Origin: JAAFHN01 sp031421855
Lineage (GTDB): Bacteria > Pseudomonadota > Gammaproteobacteria > Burkholderiales > Burkholderiaceae_C
DNA length: 8,980 nt
Assembly (NCBI GenBank): GCA_031421855.1
Contig: JANOPN010000082.1
Coordinates: forward strand, 1-8,980
Direction: 5' to 3'
Shown: piece by piece, positions 6,568-8,980 of the stretch
Position numbering within the stretch: position 1 is the stretch's first letter
Layout: each line of letters begins with the position of its first letter
Position numbers and translations under genes: made by a program
The notes under the pieces: generated by a model
What the model was told of the DNA's origin: nothing
What the model saw: only the letters and a program-made list of their open reading frames with translations
Databases searched by the model: none

Positions 6568-6595
6568 TTGACTATGTCAATAGCAAAAATACAAC
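6568..6595 (+). promoter_or_regulatory. Possible promoter for the ribbon-helix-helix gene
   Basis: TTGACT (6568-6573, 5 of 6 to the -35 consensus) and TACAAC (6590-6595, 4 of 6 to the -10) are 16 bp apart, in an AT-rich patch about 50 bp before the gene at 6646. This is a pattern match only. Confidence 0.4.
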
Positions 6596-6607
6596 ACGGC
6601 CAATAAA

Positions 6608-6637
6608 TTGTATGGTGTTTCACAATACATGCGTATA
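6608..6637. promoter_or_regulatory. Possible operator with repeated TGTAT/ATACA elements
   Basis: Between the possible -10 and the start codon at 6646 lie TTGTAT (6608-6613), CAATACAT (6623-6630) and GCGTATAG (6631-6638). TGTAT and ATACA form an inverted pair, and ATAC-ATGC-GTAT forms a second short one. Ribbon-helix-helix proteins often bind short inverted or direct repeats at their own promoter, so autoregulation is plausible. The arms are only 4-5 bp. Confidence 0.3.
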
Positions 6638-6645
6638 GCGGACAC

Positions 6646-6942
6646 ATGACAAACGCAAAGCTCACAACGACTCGCTTCGGTGAAGACACCATCAGGCGAT
6701 TGAAAGCGCTGGCCGAGTCGAACGGGTCATCGACTTATCAGGGCTTGCTGCGACAGTTTGTCATTGAGGGATTGCGAAGGGAAGAGGCTGCATTGGCATC
6801 GGAGCGGTTTGCATGGGTGATTGAGCATTTGCGAGCAAGTGGCGTCTCGGGCGTTGTTGTCGCTGAGTGCGAATCAATATTTTGTGGTGAGTCTGAGGCT
6901 GTGGCTTCGGGCTTGAAAGGCAATGAGGAAAATACGAAATGA
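6646..6942 (+). CDS. Small ribbon-helix-helix (CopG/Arc-like) DNA-binding protein
   Basis: A 98-aa protein. Residues 5-48 look like a ribbon-helix-helix: the strand KLTTTRF, the first helix EDTIRRLKALAESNG, a short turn SST, and the second helix YQGLLRQFVIEGLRREE. Such proteins dimerise through the strand and bind DNA, often as antitoxins or autoregulators. The remaining 50 residues are not recognised. The start ATG 6646 has no strong Shine-Dalgarno (AGCGGA lies 6637-6642). Its TGA overlaps the ATG of the downstream lipoprotein by 4 nt, implying translational coupling. No toxin-like gene follows, so antitoxin function is not supported. The alternative is a regulator of the lipoprotein operon. 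Confidence 0.7.
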   Translation: MTNAKLTTTRFGEDTIRRLKALAESNGSSTYQGLLRQFVIEGLRREEAALASERFAWVIEHLRASGVSGVVVAECESIFCGESEAVASGLKGNEENTK

Positions 6943-7286
6943 AAAACAGTTTGAAACAGTCGAAAGACACGAAAGTTCGCGCACTGGGTAGTTTGTTCGC
7001 GGCAGCGCTTGTTGTGGCGGGTTGTGGCGGTGGGGGTTCGCCAGCGCCCTCCCCTGCTCCGATCGGATCACCGGCACCGGCTCCACTGCCTGTTCCCGCT
7101 CTGGCTCCAGCAATCGACATTGGCAAATCAACACCAAGCAGCTATGAGGTTGGTTCAGCTTCGGCGGCATCGCTGGCAACGTACAACAAAGCATTGGCAG
7201 AGTGCGGCTGGTCGGAGGTGGTGTCGGTCAAGGAGTTGGATGATGCGGCAAAGGCGCATGTGAACTACGTGGCGCTGAACGGAGTC

Positions 7287-7308
7287 GGTAGTTGTCAAGG
7301 TAGTTGTC
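7287..7308 (+). repeat. 10-bp direct repeat across the left IS boundary
   Basis: GGTAGTTGTC occurs at 7287-7296 and again at 7299-7308, separated by AA. The second copy lies within the IS inverted repeat and the first spans the boundary at 7293. Confidence 0.8.
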
Positions 7309-7309
7309 G
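7293..7309 (+). repeat. IS terminal inverted repeat, orfB-proximal end
   Basis: Begins TGTCAA and matches the other end at 15 of 17 bases (differences at positions 7 and 8). It lies 16 bp past the orfB stop codon. Confidence 0.8.
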
Positions 7310-7324
7310 CGTGCGTGGCTGTTT

Positions 7325-8398
7325 TTAGTCTGCTTTTTGGGTTTGGTTGCTCTCCTCCTTGGACGTTTTGTTGGGGTTGAGATGGACTTCCTTGGTTGGG
7401 CTCCAGTTGCGTGCATTGGCTGACCAGCGGTTTGGGTTGGCTTGGCGAGCTGCTTCGTACACAGCGCGGCGCTTGTTCAGCAACTCTTCGTGCAGGCCCG
7501 CGTGGCGCTGATCTGGCGTGACGAACTCAATGGCGCTGTGGCGGTGCTCTGAGTTGTACCAATGCACCAGCTGAAGTGCCCAACGACGCGCGTGCCACAG
7601 ATCCTCGAAGGGGCTCACCGGCAGCTCGGGGCGGTACTTCAGCGTTCGAAACAGCGCCTCAGAGTACGGGTTGTCATTGCTCACCGAGGGGCGGCTGCGC
7701 GAGGCTGCAACGCCCAAGCGCTGCATCGTGGCCAGCATGGTCTCGCCCTTCATTGGCGCGCCGTTGTCCGAGTGCACCGTGAGCTGGTCTGCGGGTACAC
7801 CTGTGCGCTCGCAAATGTCTTGCAGCAGCTCAGCAGCGAGCTGCGCACTCTCGCGGTCAAACACCTGCCAGCCAACGATCTTGCGGCTGAAGATATCGAC
7901 AAACAAATACAAATAAAAGTGCATGCCGCGCACAGGGGCGGGCAAATAGGTGATGTCCCAGCAGTAGATCTGGTCTGGCTGCGTGGCCACCAGTGCGCGC
8001 GGCTTGCTCACCTTGTGCGGAGCGCGCTCCAAGCGCCTGTGGGCCATCTGAGCGTGCTCATGGAGCAAGCGGTACATCGTGGACTCGCTGGCCACGTAGT
8101 GCCCTGCATCAGCCAAGCGGGGCACGATTTGGCTGGGCGGCAGATCTTTGAACGCTGCGCTGTTGAGCAGCCGCATGACAGCGTCGCGCTCCGCTGCGGT
8201 GAGTTTATTGGGAGGAGTCACCTTGGCGCGCAGGGCGCTGACACGGCGGTCACCCACGCCGGCGCAGGCGCGCTGCCAGCGCTGAACCGTGCGCTGGCTC
8301 AGGCCGAGCTGCGCACAGGCCGATGCCAAGCGCGCGCCAGACAGCACGGCCTGCGAAATCAGCGGCAGCAAGATTTGGCGCTGTTGGTCAGAGGTCAT
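7325..8398 (-). CDS. IS3-family transposase OrfB (DDE integrase core)
   Basis: A 357-aa catalytic subunit that cuts and joins the IS ends. The N-terminal part contains a helix-turn-helix (ACAQLGLSQRTVQRWQRA, residues 28-45) and the segment PPSQIVPRLADAGHYVASESTMYRLL typical of this family. The rve-type catalytic core has Asp148 in WDITYLP, Asp211 in HSDNGAPMKG and Glu247 in NPYSEALFRTLKY; the last two are 35 residues apart (DD35E). All three acidic residues are present, so the enzyme looks functional. ATG 8398 is chosen because it overlaps the orfA stop as ATGA and has GAGG just upstream; an in-frame GTG at 8416 is less likely. The lysine- and asparagine-rich C-terminus ends at 7325. Confidence 0.93.
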   Translation of the reverse strand: MTSDQQRQILLPLISQAVLSGARLASACAQLGLSQRTVQRWQRACAGVGDRRVSALRAKVTPPNKLTAAERDAVMRLLNSAAFKDLPPSQIVPRLADAGHYVASESTMYRLLHEHAQMAHRRLERAPHKVSKPRALVATQPDQIYCWDITYLPAPVRGMHFYLYLFVDIFSRKIVGWQVFDRESAQLAAELLQDICERTGVPADQLTVHSDNGAPMKGETMLATMQRLGVAASRSRPSVSNDNPYSEALFRTLKYRPELPVSPFEDLWHARRWALQLVHWYNSEHRHSAIEFVTPDQRHAGLHEELLNKRRAVYEAARQANPNRWSANARNWSPTKEVHLNPNKTSKEESNQTQKAD

Positions 8399-8910
8399 GG
8401 AGCCTCGTCCACCCACAGCGCCTGGAACTTTTTTTGCAGCACCAACAGGGCCGCCGCCTCCGCCAAGGCTTTGTCTTTGCGCAGCAACTGGCGCGCTAAG
8501 CCGTCGTGTTTGGTTTGCAGCTCGCGCAGCGCTGCGCGCTCGGCGCGCAAAGCGTGGGATGCTGGCTCGGCAAGCTCACAAAAGGCGTGTCGCCAGGCCT
8601 GCAACTGGTGTGCAAACAAGCCCTTTTCTCGACACCAAACGTGCAGGGCATCGCCACTCAGTGCGTGACTTTCGTTCAAGGCCTGCAGCCGCTGCGCGGC
8701 GCTCCAAGCGGCTGCATTGCCCTGCGGCAAGGGGTTTTCCCCCAGGGGCAAAACCCAAGACGCCGCCCCGCGGTCACCAATCCCGCCAGTGAGGGTGCCC
8801 AAGGAAACATTGAGCTCGGCGGCAACGCTGGAAAGCGTGAGAGATCCACGCTCGCGCACCCTTCGCAGGGCTTGCTCTCTGAATTCGGGGGAGTAGTTTG
8901 TTCGGTTCAT
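8395..8910 (-). CDS. IS3-family transposase OrfA (DNA-binding subunit)
   Basis: A 171-aa protein. The N-terminus NRTNYSPEFREQALRRV, with SLTLSSVAAELNVSLGTL (residues 23-40), is a transposase helix-turn-helix. The central block RLQALNESHALSGDALHVWCREKGLFAHQLQAWRHAFC is shared with long-OrfA members of the family. The C-terminus (about 118-165) is a predicted coiled coil ending ALLVLQKKFQALW. ATG 8910 is chosen because TGGAG lies 8 nt upstream on that strand and homology begins there; the frame stays open upstream to 8958. The stop overlaps the orfB ATG as ATGA, so OrfB is probably made by coupled reinitiation rather than by a frameshift fusion. The stretch TGGIGDRGAASWVL (residues 41-54) looks less regular than the rest. 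Confidence 0.88.
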   Translation of the reverse strand: MNRTNYSPEFREQALRRVRERGSLTLSSVAAELNVSLGTLTGGIGDRGAASWVLPLGENPLPQGNAAAWSAAQRLQALNESHALSGDALHVWCREKGLFAHQLQAWRHAFCELAEPASHALRAERAALRELQTKHDGLARQLLRKDKALAEAAALLVLQKKFQALWVDEAP

Positions 8911-8922
8911 GTGTGTCGCTCC

Positions 8923-8937
8923 AGCGGACGATCCGCT
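8923..8937 (-). repeat. Small hairpin just upstream of the orfA ribosome binding site
   Basis: AGCGGA and TCCGCT form a 6-bp stem with a 3-nt loop, directly before the TGGAG of orfA on the minus strand. It could limit translation of orfA from transcripts entering from outside, a known theme in insertion sequences; here it is inferred from position. Confidence 0.5.
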
Positions 8938-8953
8938 TGAAAAAGATGGAGTC

Positions 8954-8970
8954 GACAACTAGTTTGACAC
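8954..8970 (-). repeat. IS terminal inverted repeat, orfA-proximal end
   Basis: Read on the minus strand it starts TGTCAAACTAGTTGTCG, paired with the copy at 7293-7309. The last 10 bp of the window (8971-8980) lie outside the element and are G-rich. Confidence 0.8.
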
Positions 8971-8980
8971 AGGGGGGAGT

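Larger units (their letters stand above)
6939..7328 (+). pseudogene. Lipoprotein with start of a CAP/SCP-like domain, truncated by an IS
   Basis: The N-terminus KVRALGSLFAAALVVAGC is a lipoprotein signal with lipobox VAGC and lipidated Cys29. A low-complexity Pro/Ala/Gly linker follows (about residues 30-58). Then comes SLATYNKALAECGWSEVVSVKELDDAAKAHVNYVALNG, which resembles the first helices of a CAP (cysteine-rich secretory protein) domain, where AHxxYxxxNG carries an active-site-like His. Native codons run to Ser118 (7290-7292). The last 11 residues, beginning CQGSC, are encoded by the inverted repeat and interior of the IS. Most of the CAP domain is therefore lost from this frame. The gene overlaps the preceding regulator by 4 nt. 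The family call rests on a short segment; the lipoprotein call is firmer. Confidence 0.65.
7293..8970 (-). mobile_element. IS3-family insertion sequence, complete (about 1.68 kb)
   Basis: The ends are imperfect inverted repeats. Reading inward, the left end begins TGTCAAGGTAGTTGTCG and the right end TGTCAAACTAGTTGTCG, matching at 15 of 17 positions, with similarity decaying after that. Between them lie orfA and orfB on the minus strand with a DDE transposase, so the orfA-proximal end is at 8970. The element interrupts a lipoprotein gene. No 3- or 4-bp target duplication is seen: AGT precedes 7293 and CAG follows 8970. Both genes look open, so the element may be active or recently so. The subgroup is not assigned. 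Confidence 0.85.

Noticed and set aside
6646..7328. A type II toxin-antitoxin pair
   Set aside because: The first gene could be an antitoxin by fold, but its partner has a lipoprotein signal and a Pro/Ala linker and is not a toxin type.
8395..8416. Programmed -1 frameshift fusing OrfA and OrfB
   Set aside because: No A-rich slippery heptamer is seen at the junction. The ATGA overlap with a GAGG upstream explains OrfB synthesis by reinitiation.
7562..8668. A 368-codon open frame on the plus strand across the IS
   Set aside because: It runs antisense to the well-supported transposase genes with their DDE residues, and its protein shows no recognisable domain. It is a by-product of GC-rich codon use.
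1..8980. CRISPR arrays, tRNA or rRNA genes, replication origin
   Set aside because: No regularly spaced repeats and no cloverleaf or rRNA-like sequence were found. One perfect DnaA box is not enough for an origin.

Overview
The window looks like a chromosomal segment of a betaproteobacterium of the order Burkholderiales, probably close to Comamonadaceae. The evidence is the gene order rpsF-priB-rpsR-rplI-dnaB and the appearance of the S18, L9, PEP synthase and DnaB proteins. This placement is from recognition, not from a search.

Layout. Positions 1-1574 hold the C-terminal two thirds of phosphoenolpyruvate synthase (ppsA), cut by the left window edge. Positions 1589-3402 form a ribosomal protein/replication operon: a leader with a -10-like hexamer and a candidate S6:S18-binding hairpin, rpsF (S6), priB (primosomal protein N), rpsR (S18), rplI (L9), then two hairpins, the second a convincing intrinsic terminator. 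dnaB follows (3507-4937) as a separate unit, with a perfect DnaA box and a near-match in its upstream region. priB has no ATG, GTG or TTG at the expected start. Its best-placed initiation codon is ATC at 2171, at the same distance from its Shine-Dalgarno as the ATG of rpsR.

The right half is accessory. Positions 4938-5273 are gene-free but hold two strong inverted repeats: a 72-nt imperfect hairpin with roughly 30-bp arms, and a perfect 16-bp stem with a 5-nt loop. Next comes a lone DUF4143-type AAA ATPase (5274-6425) with a nuclease-like C-terminal domain. Then comes a small ribbon-helix-helix regulator (6646-6942) overlapping by 4 nt the start of a lipoprotein gene (6939 onward). The lipoprotein appears to carry a CAP/SCP-like domain and is broken by an IS3-family element (7293-8970) that lies on the minus strand and is complete with both terminal inverted repeats.

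How the genes work together: the left block couples ribosome assembly (S6, S18, L9) to replication restart and fork unwinding (PriB, DnaB), a standard conserved cluster. The right block is a patch of single accessory genes of unknown role. I see no convincing complete defence or toxin-antitoxin system. The items most worth a second look are the priB start, the long hairpin at 5032-5103 and the IS junction.
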